Assembly: GCA_038501785.1 (NCBI GenBank)
Contig: JBAMJR010000097.1
Span: 3,535,001-3,599,000 of the forward strand
DNA from: Myoxocephalus aenaeus
Taxonomy: Eukaryota; Chordata; Actinopteri; Perciformes; Cottidae
Direction of reading: 5' to 3'
DNA: 64,000 nucleotides
The position numbers and the translations under genes are program-made. This document shows, piece by piece, positions 36,374 through 46,800 of this stretch; within the stretch, counting starts at the first letter, position 1; each line of letters starts with the position of its first letter. The notes below the pieces were generated by a model. That model saw only the letters and a list, made by a program, of their open reading frames with translations, did no database searches and was not told the origin of the DNA.

Positions 36374-37288
36374 TTGACAGCAGCAGTTCCACGCTCGGAC
36401 CAACGAGACAGCCCTCAACTTTGATCAAGTACATGATCATTTGCACTTATGTTGCACACTTAGACAAAGGACATCCAGGCATGCATGAGTTTTAAAGAAC
36501 GTCTTTACTTCTCTGAAAGCACAGAAATACAACGCATCCGCATGCTGCAGCTGTTCTGATCTACTGAATGAAGAACATTCTCTTCTCTTACACTTACAAC
36601 ATGTCAATGCAGGGGTAAATTCATCCTGATGGACGCTTGGTTTCTAAGGAGATTCAGATCATAAAAACAATGTATTGTATGACTGAGCCCCACTACAGTT
36701 TTAATGTTAGCTAATATATTTGACATGCCATCATTGATGCTGCAGTAAAATTAGTGATTTATGAAAGGGCTAAATGTGACGTACATTTTTTAATAAAATA
36801 TATAAACAATGTTTGTGTTCCTGATATATTGTTTGAGTGGCATTTCTGAATATTTCCTTCAGCAATTAGTGTTAATGGTGTCTGAACTGCATAGTCAATC
36901 TATATGAAAGCTTAATTCCAAGGTAAATTAACTAAATGAACATATAGGATTGTGTGATATTCTCTGAATGATGGAAGGATCGTCAAAAAGAGAATTTAGA
37001 TATTTGCTGTAAGTCATTGTTGTGGAGCCTTGAGCGAAGACAATAACCCCTGCAGGAACTAATTTGTAATTCCTCATCATTCATGTGGTAAACTGGTCTA
37101 AAAATATATTTTTAAACATCCAAATCATTCTGCTTTGTTGAACATTTCTTACCAGTAACGGGATCAGTTTTATTAATTCCTTGGAATTATTCCATATTAC
37201 AATAGTTACTTTGATTTTACTCAGTTAGGTGGCAACTTAGTTCCATAAATGAAGATCTGCAGATAAATCGTTAGGACATGTCTTTTGT
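36374..37288. other. Gene-free stretch
   Basis: AT-rich DNA with no supported gene or notable repeat. Confidence 0.45.
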
Positions 37289-38518
37289 ATCTCAAAGATC
37301 CGGCACATCCTGTCTCAAAGTGATGCAGAAACATTGATCCACGCATTTGTTACTTCAAGACTGGATTACTGTAACTCCGTATTATCAGGCTGCTCCGGAA
37401 AATCCCTTGGGTCTCTCCAGCTGATCCAGAATGCTGCAGCTCGTGTACTAACGAGGACTCGGAAGAGAGATCACATTACTCCTGTACTAGCTGCTCTCCA
37501 CTGGCTTCCTGTAAGATCGAGAATCATATTTAAAATCCTTCTCCTCACCTACAAAGCCTTAACTGGTGATGCACCATCATATCTTAAAGAGCTTATAGTG
37601 CCATATTACCCCACCAGAGCGTTACGCTCACTGAATGCAGGGTTACTTGTGGTTCCCAGAGTCTTAAAAAGTAGGTTGGGGGCTAGAGCTTTCAGTTATC
37701 GGGCTCCTCTTCTGTGGAATCAGCTTCCACTTTCAGTCCGGGGGGCAGACACAGTCACCTCATTTAAGAGTAGACTTAAGACTTTCCTCTTTGTTAGCGC
37801 TTATAGTTAGGGCTGTTTCAGGCTTATAGTTAGGGCTGGCTCAGGTTTGCCCTGGTCCAGCCCCTAGATATGCTGCTATAGGCCTAGACTGCTGGGGGAC
37901 ATCTTAGGATACACTGAGCTCCTCTTCTCTTCCTCTTTCACTCCTCTTCTCTTCCTCTTTCACTCCTCCTCTCCTCTTCTTTCTCTCCATCTGGATAAAC
38001 TATTGTCTCTTCAATGCACATTACTAACTCTACTTTCTTTTTCCATGGATTCATGGCTGCCTGGAACCGGTCCTGCCCCCCGGTCATGGATCCATGGCTG
38101 CCTGGAACCGGTCCTGCCTGCTGCCATGGCCCTTCTGATGCCCCCCTCCTCTCTACCGCCTTCTGCTTCATGGATTATCAGGATCATGGACCATGCCTAC
38201 TACTCATTATATGAATAATTTCTGTCATATTCATTGAATGTGCTGTAACTCCATTACGCTATTCATTCTGGCCACTTGACATCTATTGCTTCTGTCCATC
38301 CGGGGAGAGGGATCCTCCTCTGTTGCTCTCCCTCAGGTTTCTTCCCTTTTTCCCCTGTGAAAGGGTTTTTACTATCTCTTTAGGGGAGTTTTTCCTGATC
38401 CGATGTGAGGTCCCGGGACAGGGATGTTATGTGTACAGATTGTAAAGCCCTCCGAGGCAAACTTGTATTTGTGCTGTTGGGCTATATAAAATAAACTGAA
38501 TTGAATTGAATTGAATTG
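37289..38518 (+). mobile_element. 5'-truncated LINE (L2/CR1/Rex1-like), copy B
   Basis: A 1.2-kb insertion contains the last part of a reverse-transcriptase frame, a 3' UTR of about 0.7 kb and a terminal GAATT run (to 38518). The UTR has a CTCCTCTTCTCTTCCTCTTTCA unit repeated around 37919-37965 and a 47-base duplication including GGCTGCCTGGAACCGGTCCTG (about 38054-38120). The last 235 bases match copy A at 3729-3965. The 5' end is lost near 37289. Confidence 0.9.
37298..37810 (+). pseudogene. Reverse transcriptase C-terminal fragment of a LINE
   Basis: About 170 codons are open to the stop after SAYS. The frame runs upstream of the apparent start at 37334, through RHILSQSDAETLIHAF, into the truncation. 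Signature blocks include HAFVTSRLDYCNS, LQLIQNAAARVLTRT, LHWLPV, FKILLLTYKALTG and LLWNQLPLSVR, the conserved C-terminal end of L2/CR1-type RT proteins abundant in fish. The catalytic RT motifs and the endonuclease are missing, so it is not functional. Confidence 0.9.
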
Positions 38519-39690
38519 TATGAGATGCTGCAGGAGTTTCTGCCGAGCACACTTTCTCAACTTTGGTGTTGCCTTCAATAAAACACTAAAGCGTCGAAAG
38601 TGGCATTTTTGTATTGTGATATTTATTGTAGCTTCAGTGGTGTCGAGAGGGAGCGCACTGAGGCCTTCAACACATATGCACACACCCCATTTCGACATAG
38701 ATTAATTTAAATTCATTCCAAAGGTATATTCTGCTACAGCCATGCTGGTGGTGAATGAAGGTATCATATTTAATCAAACATATTGAAAAAATATGGAATA
38801 CAGAGCACTTGATTAAAAAAGAGAGAAAAAAACAACATTGCTATTCTTGGTCAATACTAGGCAACAATAATTAAATAAAGTAGTGAAGTTTGGCCTGATA
38901 AGCTTATTATATTGGGACTATTGGTGCTCGACCACCAATTTAACCCGAGATTGTCTACGATGTCAGACTGTGCACATAAAGTGACCATTGCTGCAGAAAT
39001 GTTGACTCTTACAAAGTCAACAGAAAACTAGCTATGACAGAACATTTGAGGAAAGGGTGATATCATACATTTATTGATCATCTTTGCTAAATTCTATACT
39101 CACAAGTGTAAGTTTACAAGATAAAGACCTTTCTTTTTTTGTTTACAAAGAGTTTGAAATAAAACTCTGAAAGGCTGTTCTAACAAAAAGGCCATGAGAA
39201 CAGTAACGGCATGCGTTGCCTATGATATAGGTTTGTAATTACACAATCAGAGTAATTGCCGTAGTGTCCTCTTTTTTATTCATATTTTGTGCTTTTTATT
39301 TATATTTTGTGCTTTCTGTCTTTATTTTTTTTCCTCTCTGAACTTGGCTTGTTGGTTTGACTGTATTTCAATGTATTTTTCCGTTTGTTATTGACAATTT
39401 ATTAAATTGTACATGTGCAATTATTGAAAAAAAGAGCAACTGGATATCAGAAGAATAATATATTTAAATTAATGAAAAAAAAAAAAAACAATAGCATATA
39501 TCCCCGTTTTTAACGGGGGATATATGCTATATTCTATGCAGTATGGCATATATGTGACCTATACCCTCATCCTACTCTCGACCTATACCACCCTATACCC
39601 GTACCTGTACCTGTGCAGTTTATACCCTATACTGTACCTGTGCAGTTTATACCATATCTATACCCTCTACCTGCCTATATTTACACTAAC
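38519..39690. other. Gene-free AT-rich stretch
   Basis: No supported gene. It contains the hairpin at 39491-39530, plus tandem TACCTGTGCAGTTTATACC repeats near 39608-39650. Confidence 0.45.
39491..39530. repeat. Near-perfect hairpin, 18-bp stem
   Basis: ATAGCATATATCCCCGTT (39491-39508) and AACGGGGGATATATGCTAT (39512-39530) are reverse complements apart from one extra G. They are separated by a 3-base loop. An A-run lies just before it. Confidence 0.85.
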
Positions 39691-39694
39691 CCAG

Positions 39695-39947
39695 CCTAGA
39701 TGCAACTTGCATCATTGTTTTGGACTGTGGGAGGAAACCTTTCGAGGAAACCCACGCGCACACGGGGAGATCAATGCAAACTCACACATACACTCGGGGG
39801 GGCGGGACATGACGACTCACAACTCTCCGTGGAGTTGGAGTCAAACCCGCGTCGCGGACGCGGGTGCTCACCAGAGGGAGTCGTCGAACCCGAGACCTCG
39901 TGTATGACAGGCTGTGTGATTAACCACTCAGCCACCGTGCGGCCCGA
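39695..39947 (-). mobile_element. tRNA-like SINE relic
   Basis: Reading from 39945 on the minus strand gives GGGCCGCACGGTGGCTGAGT and then GGTTA. This is an A-box-like start, followed by a B-box-like GGGTTCGACGACTCC. The far end carries GGGTTTCCTCGAAAGG and GGTTTCCTCCCACAGTCCAA, the widespread fish repeat tail. Pol III box order and spacing fit a tRNA-derived SINE with mutations in the B box. Confidence 0.7.
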
Positions 39948-39959
39948 TAGAGTAGAACG

Positions 39960-40110
39960 TGGAACTCTATTTATCTGTGTCTATTCAAAAACAAACAACG
40001 TGACGCAGAGCGACGTGACGCGTCATTCTCGTGTCACGTGACCAAGCCGCTGTTCTGACTCGGAGACGCGCAGATATGCCCGTCCAAATCCGGCGTTAGC
40101 ACTTCGGTTA
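39960..40110. promoter_or_regulatory. Small CpG-rich cluster with CACGTG palindrome
   Basis: There are many CpGs in 150 bp, repeated ACGTGACG motifs (CRE-like) and a perfect 10-bp palindrome GTCACGTGAC near 40034-40043 (E-box of the USF/MiT type). It could be a small promoter, but no transcript unit can be joined to it. Confidence 0.3.
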
Positions 40111-40756
40111 GCGTCCGTTTTCAGCGGATTTAATGTTAATGTGTTAAACTAAACCTTAACTTATTACCTTAACTTATTACCTTTCAAGCCAATATCGTTT
40201 TAATTATTAGAGTTAGCTTTGCCTTTACTAGAGCCGGTAAAAGGACGCTAACGCCGGTACATTAGCCGTGCGCTGCTCTTGGCCAGAGTCAGACTAGCAA
40301 TGACCATCAATGCTGTCAACACATCCGGGAGCGTAGTTCTGTCCTTCACAATAAGACATCACGCTTCAACAACTCCAAACTATGCAATAAAAGCTCCGTC
40401 ATTTCCATTTGAGTGAATCCACCACCTGCTGGATGTTTTGTTAAACTCTTCTCATGTCAGTCACTGGCAAAACAGCAGCTGATTCATCATGTGTCTTACT
40501 TAAAGGGCTATAAATCAGTAAATGCATGTAAAATGTTGAATAGCATGACTTTTTGGGGAAAGGTATGGAGCATGTAAAAAGCCCTCCGTCTTCAGGGGAT
40601 AAAATACAGCACACAAAAAGCTCCAACTCAATTAATCCAAATTATATAAATACCAGTGAATCTGTGTTCAGTACTACGTTCATGCAAATTATTTGGGTCA
40701 TTAAAAATGAAGGGTAGAGCACCACTGAAAACTGAAAACAATGTTCAACAAAACAA

Positions 40757-40879
40757 TCAAGGTGTTGGTGGTAGTACACTTGGGACCTTGTACATCAGGT
40801 TCAGTGAGCGTGAGGCCGTCACTGTGGCCTCCTGGGTCCACTTCCTCGTCTTCCTCTCCCTCTGCTGGATGTTTGGCAT
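40757..40879 (-). pseudogene. Short helix-turn-helix-like coding fragment
   Basis: After a good acceptor (GCATTTGCAG) the minus strand reads ATG and 40 codons to a stop. The frame begins MPNIQQRERKTRKWTQEA. The RKTRKWTQEA stretch resembles the first helix of pipsqueak/pogo-type HTH domains. The frame ends early, so it is a fragment, either of a transposase or of a longer gene whose other exons I cannot see. Confidence 0.3.
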
Positions 40880-40999
40880 CTGCAAATGCACATTAATTTT
40901 GGCAGTCAGAAATAAAATTCAAAATTAGTTTTAAATGTCTTAATAAGGTTGATTAAATCTATAAATTGCCAGATTACCATGTATAGACATGCATATTTA

Positions 41000-41001
<2 letters not shown>

Positions 41002-41074
<73 letters not shown>

Positions 41075-41141
41075 CATATATAGATATAGATATATACATA
41101 TATAGATATATATATACATATATATAAATATATATATATAC

Positions 41142-41215
<74 letters not shown>
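41002..41215. repeat. Long compound (AT)n microsatellite
   Basis: About 214 bp of AT units with TACATATAGATATA-type interruptions between about 41071 and 41155. Confidence 0.95.
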
Positions 41216-41217
<2 letters not shown>

Positions 41218-43014
41218 ACACATTACCTACCTTTCTGGGGTTAGGGTTAGCCAGGCTACATCAAGTATATTCATGCTCAATGATCTAACTAATAAATAAT
41301 GCAAATAATAGAAAAGAAAAGAGAGAAGCATAAAATAGTGGAAAGAAGCAGAGAATAAGCAGAATAGAGTAGAAAGAAGGAGAAAAGAAAAGGATTGCAA
41401 GAAGAAAAGTAAAGATCAACAGAAGACACACATACAGTATCTGAAGGTAGACGTCACACCAGTGTTCGTATCTTTCTCCAGCCTCCATCACACACCCCCT
41501 CCTCCTTTTAAAACCACCACGTGGTCGTAAAGCAAAACATACACTTATATCCAATTTCTATCTGCAGGACTCCAAGTCATGCATCTCGGAGGGGCTGGAA
41601 TTGATGCAATACATTAGCAGGCTAAACTCATAGTACAACGTCAAGCAATGCAGCCTTTTGCAAAAATATATTCATATATAATTATATATCAACTATACAA
41701 AATGCAGAAAACTATCTCAGAACAATAACCAGTGAGCCGGTTGTAAGAAAATCCATGTTTATTATTAGCATCTTAGTGGTAGTATTACAGAAAAATACCA
41801 GGAGTACCTTTGTCACAAAACAAGTTAGGAAAAAATTACAAGTCCATATATTGCCATAAATATTAGCTTTGAAACAAGGACACAAAAATATTTCAATATA
41901 CATGTTTATAAGAGGACTATAACATCTGGAAAATACAAATGAGTCCCTTTCAAGCAGTATGCGGTTTACCAAAGAAGAACAATTGGAACTAATTTAATTA
42001 GTAAAGGAGGGCCCGTGGTTTTAAGATGCTTTTTGGTTGAAATCCCAGAGTTCACGTCCGCAAGGACTACAGCGTCGGCCGTGCTACAAAAACTACAACC
42101 CAGCAGGTCGTAGGGTCACTGTGACAGGCAGGGAAACACGTGTGATTCTAAACATCTAATTTAAATGTTTTGAGAGTAAAACCGTAAAAAGATCAAGAGC
42201 ATTAAGTTGCAATTGTTATGACTATTATTGAGGCAAATTGGGAACTAATTTACTAGTGAATTATAATATCAACTTTATCTCAAAATGTTATGAACTTTTC
42301 AAAGCATATAATGAAAGAAAATGTCTCCTCAGAATATGGACTTTGAATATATTACGACATTTTTCCATATAATTTCAACCGTATCTTGAAATATTGTTTT
42401 GTTTTCATAATATTCCTACTTTATCTCAAAATGTATGAACTTTACAACTTTTTTTTTGTAAACAGTGAACCTAACTCAACAGATCAACGAAACCAAATCA
42501 GAACAAAGATTTGCATTTTTGCTGAGAGTGAGTTCAAGTCTCAGCAATTTCAGATTTTCAGTCCGACTCATAATTTTGTATCCACTGATTTTGGCTAAAA
42601 GAGAGGTTTACTTTCAATAAAATTATTCTCTGATAAACCCTTCTTGCCTGATACATTACGCAGGGTATACAAGTGACAACTCTCAAACACCGCTCAGTAA
42701 TTCAGGTTCCGCCTGTAACATATCTATTTATATTTTGTATTACTAATCTGAATCCGCAAAGTAACTTGTAGTGTTTCTGTTGGGTGGTTACACACCAGAT
42801 GACCGACAACTTGATGCACAACTGTAGTCATTATAACCCGTCTTCCTACTCGCCCATGTCATGTGTCTCTTTACTCGCCAGGTGGCGTAGTTCTCACTGT
42901 GACCATCACACATTCCATGTCGGGACACATAACTCAATAGAGTGAGATGCATATTGACTTCTCAAACTTGGCTACATCAGTCCCTTTGAATTCACACCGG
43001 TTCAAATGAGTGTC
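41216..43014. other. Gene-free stretch 3' of the gypsy relic
   Basis: No supported gene. The 3' LTR of the gypsy relic would be expected here (lower coordinates), but I cannot identify its ends. Confidence 0.35.
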
Positions 43015-43918
43015 CTAGTGTATAGTCCTGTAGGCGGGAGGCCGTCTGCTGCGCCTTGAGGGGCATCTTGGTGTTGTTGTGACTGTAGAGGCATCACTGT
43101 AATCACAATCATCGTCATCAGGATCTGGTGGGATGTCCAACTCTTCTGGAGAGATCTTCTTGAAGAATGAAGCATTTCTTTCTGGCTGCTGTGATCATGG
43201 AGCCTTGGACTTTGGTCACAGTGTGTGGCTTACTGTTGTATGGTGTGGTGAGCTTGTTGTGCTTTGGTTGACGATGAAGCACAAAGGTATCATCACTGCT
43301 GGAAGAGTTGATTTCCGTTTCTTCACCTTGTGCCTTCGTTATGTGATGGACTTTAAGGTGTTGGTTAGCCTTGTACTGTAGTCGTTTTGTGTTAATGTCC
43401 TTAGTTTTAGAACGACATTGTTTTGCAAAATGGTTTAGCTTACCACAGGCTGTGCATTGTTTGCTTCCAGCAGGACATTCACCCTCATGAGGATATTTAC
43501 CTCCACATCCTGCAGCTCTTGTTTGGATGCCTCTGCAAAGTCTTTTGATCCAACGTGTTAACTGTGACTGTTGTGCCTCTTTCGATGCCAGTCACTTGCA
43601 TTTCAGACAGTTCAAGTGTTCTTCCATGATCCAGAAGCTCATCTAGGCCATGTCAGGTCTCCTTTAGCGCTTTCCGCAGCCTGGATGATGCACAGCTTTG
43701 TATGATTTGCGTTTTAATCTGCCCCGACATTTGCAAACTCACAGTTCTTAGCTAACATTCTTAGCCTAGTGTGATAACTGTCCACTGTACACTTGATACT
43801 GTACGTTTTTCTTAGGAGAGAACTATCCAGATAACTTCTGCTTGGCCTCTGCATATGTGCCATCTTCTGCTGCTAGTGCGTCGTAAATAGCATGCACTCG
43901 TTCTCCTGCTATATGTAG
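43015..43918 (-). pseudogene. Ty3/gypsy-type gag relic with pol deleted
   Basis: Translated on the minus strand. Gag-like blocks come first: AGERVHAIYDALA, then QIIQSCASSRLRKALKE, then LDELLDHGRTLELSEMQ. A zinc-binding region follows, CGGKYPHEGECPAGSKQ with CTACGKLNHFAKQC, a clear CX2CX4HX4C knuckle (about 43420-43510). Instead of protease, RT and integrase, the frame runs within about 75 codons into GSMITAARK and then, one frame over, FFKKISPEELDIPPDPDDDD and an RRSRRPPAY tail, the kind of end seen on gypsy pol proteins. Frameshifts and stops are present, so it is dead. Gag packages element RNA; this copy makes nothing. Confidence 0.75.
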
Positions 43919-43945
43919 CATTAGCAATAATAATAATTTTTAGTG

Positions 43946-44679
43946 AGCAAGCTCTCAAGATTTGTTGAAAAAGCAGTCCACAAGATCGCTCTCCACAAAG
44001 CCCAAAACAGCTTGCTCCAGAAGTACAGGTGCAAGTTTGACAGGAAGGTACTTCTCTTTTTGCCAGCTAAATGTGATTACTCGTCCTACACTTTCCCATT
44101 CTTCTTTACCAAAATCATGACCTAAGTATGGCACTTTGAAGCCATTTCCCATAGTGCACTGCTCATAAAAGTCTTTCCAAAATTTGAGTACATCCCTCGA
44201 AACACCCCCATCATCCACAGGCTTTTCAAGCTTTCCATCAGGAAGAATAACTTAAAAGTATACGTCATCCTCCATGATACTTTCCTCAGAAAACACTTGA
44301 ATAAGTTCTCTAAGAATCTGTCCACGGGGAAGAACAATACTTTTATTCACTCTTTCTCTCTGATTGGCCTGTTCCTGCAACACATCCATGGAAGGAGGCA
44401 AGGCTGATCCAAAATACAGTTCCTAAGAGAGAGGCATGGTATCATCAAGACCAGAGTACTCATCCCAGAGAGGCTTTCTGTGTGGGAAGTTACAATGCTG
44501 CTATCCTGATATGAACATTTGTATACAACATTGTGTACACATTTACCTCTTGTAATATTGCCAGATGTTTGGCTAGTTTCTGGACAGAAACACTCCCTTG
44601 ATGGGACTCAGGTGGGATTAATTGCTGCCCAACTGGAGGTGGTTTAAAGTAGGATTGTGACGCGCTGGAATTCCGCATT
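43946..44679 (-). pseudogene. HECT-like (G2E3-type) gene fragment, stop-interrupted
   Basis: A first block follows a good acceptor (TGTGTCAAACAG) and is open for 133 bases to a possible GTAAAT donor. A 41-base gap, too short for a normal vertebrate intron, is followed by a long frame with internal stops near 44430 and 44250. The end of the frame is intact: VDDGGVSRDVLKFWKDFYEQ, then VPYLGHDFGKEEWESVGR and KYLPVKLAPVLLEQAVLG. The DDGGVSRDVL block resembles the DxGGxxRE region of HECT-type ligase domains found in a fish-expanded G2E3-like family. It abuts the gypsy relic at about 43920-43945. The family call is moderate; that it is broken is clear. Confidence 0.5.
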
Positions 44680-45329
44680 CTGTTTGACACAAAAAAACAG
44701 AAGAAGAGAACGAGCACTGTGTTAAGGCATTGGTGTAATGATATTGTGTAGCTAAAATACCATTAAATAAAGATACATTCTCATTCTGACATCATTAACC
44801 AAGACAGTCATTGCTAGCATGAATATTGGTGTACAGTGTGTTCTAGCCAAACATATTCCTATTAAGCTACGGTCAATGTGCAAAATCAAAACTAGATCTG
44901 GAGGCTGTGTGGTTATATTTTAAACCTTGCTATCAATGTTGCTACTGTCTGCTACCACAGTCATAAACAATATCAACTTTATAATGTCTATGTTCTATTC
45001 TCAGTTTACTGAAGAGTTATTGTGCACCAAAGTGGCGAAAATCAATTATTGCCACTCCACGCGTATAGTGTATGTATGGAAGCCCATTTCCGCTTAATTT
45101 CCATTAAGATCTTAATTTTTTTATCACAGTGCGGAAATGGGCTTCCATACTTCTTGACTAACCACTTATAATAATAATTAGTCTGACCTGTAAGAGGATA
45201 CTTGTTTGTAGATGGGACATCATTGACCTCTAGTGGCAGAGGGTGAAAACTGCATGCCTCAAAGTGAGTTCTTTAAATGGTTTAGCTTTAGGACAATGTT
45301 TATGAAATGAAAATGTATTTTCACATGTG
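44680..45329. other. Gene-free stretch containing a foldback
   Basis: No supported gene. It holds the 20-bp-arm foldback listed at 45074-45150. Confidence 0.4.
45074..45150. repeat. Foldback with perfect 20-bp arms
   Basis: GTATGGAAGCCCATTTCCGC (45074-45093) and its exact reverse complement (45131-45150) are separated by 37 bases. The loop holds its own 14-bp palindrome (ATTAAGATCTTAAT). This is most likely a tiny MITE; a structured RNA is also possible. No target duplication was recognised. Confidence 0.85.
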
Positions 45330-45665
45330 AAGAATAAAAGTTCGAATCGTGGGAGGTGGTGCGAGGAATAATGTCCGGAGTCCAAAAAGAGTTAAACTAA
45401 TAATTATTTAATAAAAGAAAGATGACAGAACAGCTTATGCAAACCCGATCGGGGTCCTCCTTCCTCAACGAACTCCAGACCGCAGGTCTTGTCCAGTCAC
45501 GTGGGGATAGGTCTCATTCGCAGAGCTTAAGGCCACTCATTGGTTAGTTCTACGGCATGCGATTGGCTAAAAGTCCCACAGGGGCGGAGTCTCTCTTTGG
45601 CGCAGGTTTTGAAGATGGCTCCATAACATTCCTGTTTTCCGGTACCTGAAGTCCTCACTCCGCCC
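45330..45665 (-). mobile_element. Possible solo LTR
   Basis: On the minus strand the order resembles a retroelement LTR. There are CCAAT motifs (AGCCAATCGC, AACCAATGAG), then CTTTTATTAAATAATT near a possible poly(A) signal, then CTTTTTGGACTCCGGACATT. GC content is higher than in the flanks. The ends and target duplication are not resolved, and no second LTR was found. Confidence 0.3.
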
Positions 45666-46220
45666 TCCTGTGTTTACTAACAACATATTTTACCTAGGGA
45701 ATTGTTATTCAGTTCTATATGTTACAGCTGATGAGAATCTTACTACAGCTTACATTCATCCTCCCACAGAAACCCTTCACCTCTGCTTGCTGGCTGAAAT
45801 GCAAATCGAATCCCCCCACTGTGCCTGATAAGAACAGTAGGGAGATCCCCAGACCACAGGTGGTCCAGTCCCCTTTGTTCTTAAAACCAAATGCTCCTTT
45901 GTAAAACCTCAGCCCTGATCACTGTGTGTAAATTACCTCTGCACTCTCAGTACAGTCCATGTGACCCTCAGCAATACTATATAATTCTTCTTGTTTCAAA
46001 TCTCTTTTAAAATCCTTCCACATCTGAATCATTATACAGTGATAAAAAACACAGTGACCCTCATATTCATACAATTACACATTCTTCATAATAATATCCC
46101 TTATTCATTATCATATTTCATGCATTTGTAATGTACACAATAAACCTCACACTGTACAAGTCCAATTGTGACAAACTAAGCTTAAAAAACACTACACATG
46201 GAAACTCAGAGAGGGCCTTT

Positions 46221-46257
46221 GTGTGTGCGTGTGTGTGTGCGTGTGTGCGTGTGTGCG

Positions 46258-46341
<84 letters not shown>
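46221..46341. repeat. (GT)n microsatellite with GC interruptions
   Basis: About 60 GT units with several TGCG interruptions in the first half and one later; the last 50 bases are uninterrupted. Confidence 0.95.
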
Positions 46342-46343
<2 letters not shown>

Positions 46344-46689
46344 CTTTGTTTTGTTTGCTTCTGTTAATCATTTTCAGATTAATTAGAATTTGATTAAATT
46401 GTAATTCCGTGTAGATCTCAGAAGAAAAAAACGATATTACAAATTGTAAATCGGGTGGGTTGTGAAAAAGTGTGAGATTTGATTTAAGGCCGTATCGCCC
46501 AACCCTAGTTTGGACATTGCTAACGTAACATTTCTGCTAAATTGCTGACTGGCTGTTTGAATCGGTTTGAATGATAAATTATGCCCTTGACTCCAGGTAT
46601 GTTTCTTGACACCATTTAACACAGTATTACACATTACAAGGCTGTTGGTTATTGTCCCTGGCTCAAAACATGAGAGAACTGAACACACA

Positions 46690-46800
46690 ATAATAATGCA
46701 TTTTATTTGTAAAGCACTTTTCATTCAAAAGAATCTCAGAGTGCCTCATAGCCAATATATAGTAAAACAAATAAAAACATAGTTAAAACAAACCATAATA
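46690..46800 (+). repeat. Dispersed fish repeat (TTTATTTGTAAAGCAC type)
   Basis: CATTTTATTTGTAAAGCACT followed by AGTGCCTCATAGCCAATA resembles the segment at 51222-51300. Both share the widespread fish motif of TTTATTTATATAGCACCTTT followed by AAAGTGCTTT. It is a diverged fragment. Confidence 0.5.

Noticed and set aside
40906..41223. Frames of alternating Ile-Tyr
   Set aside because: Translation of an AT microsatellite.
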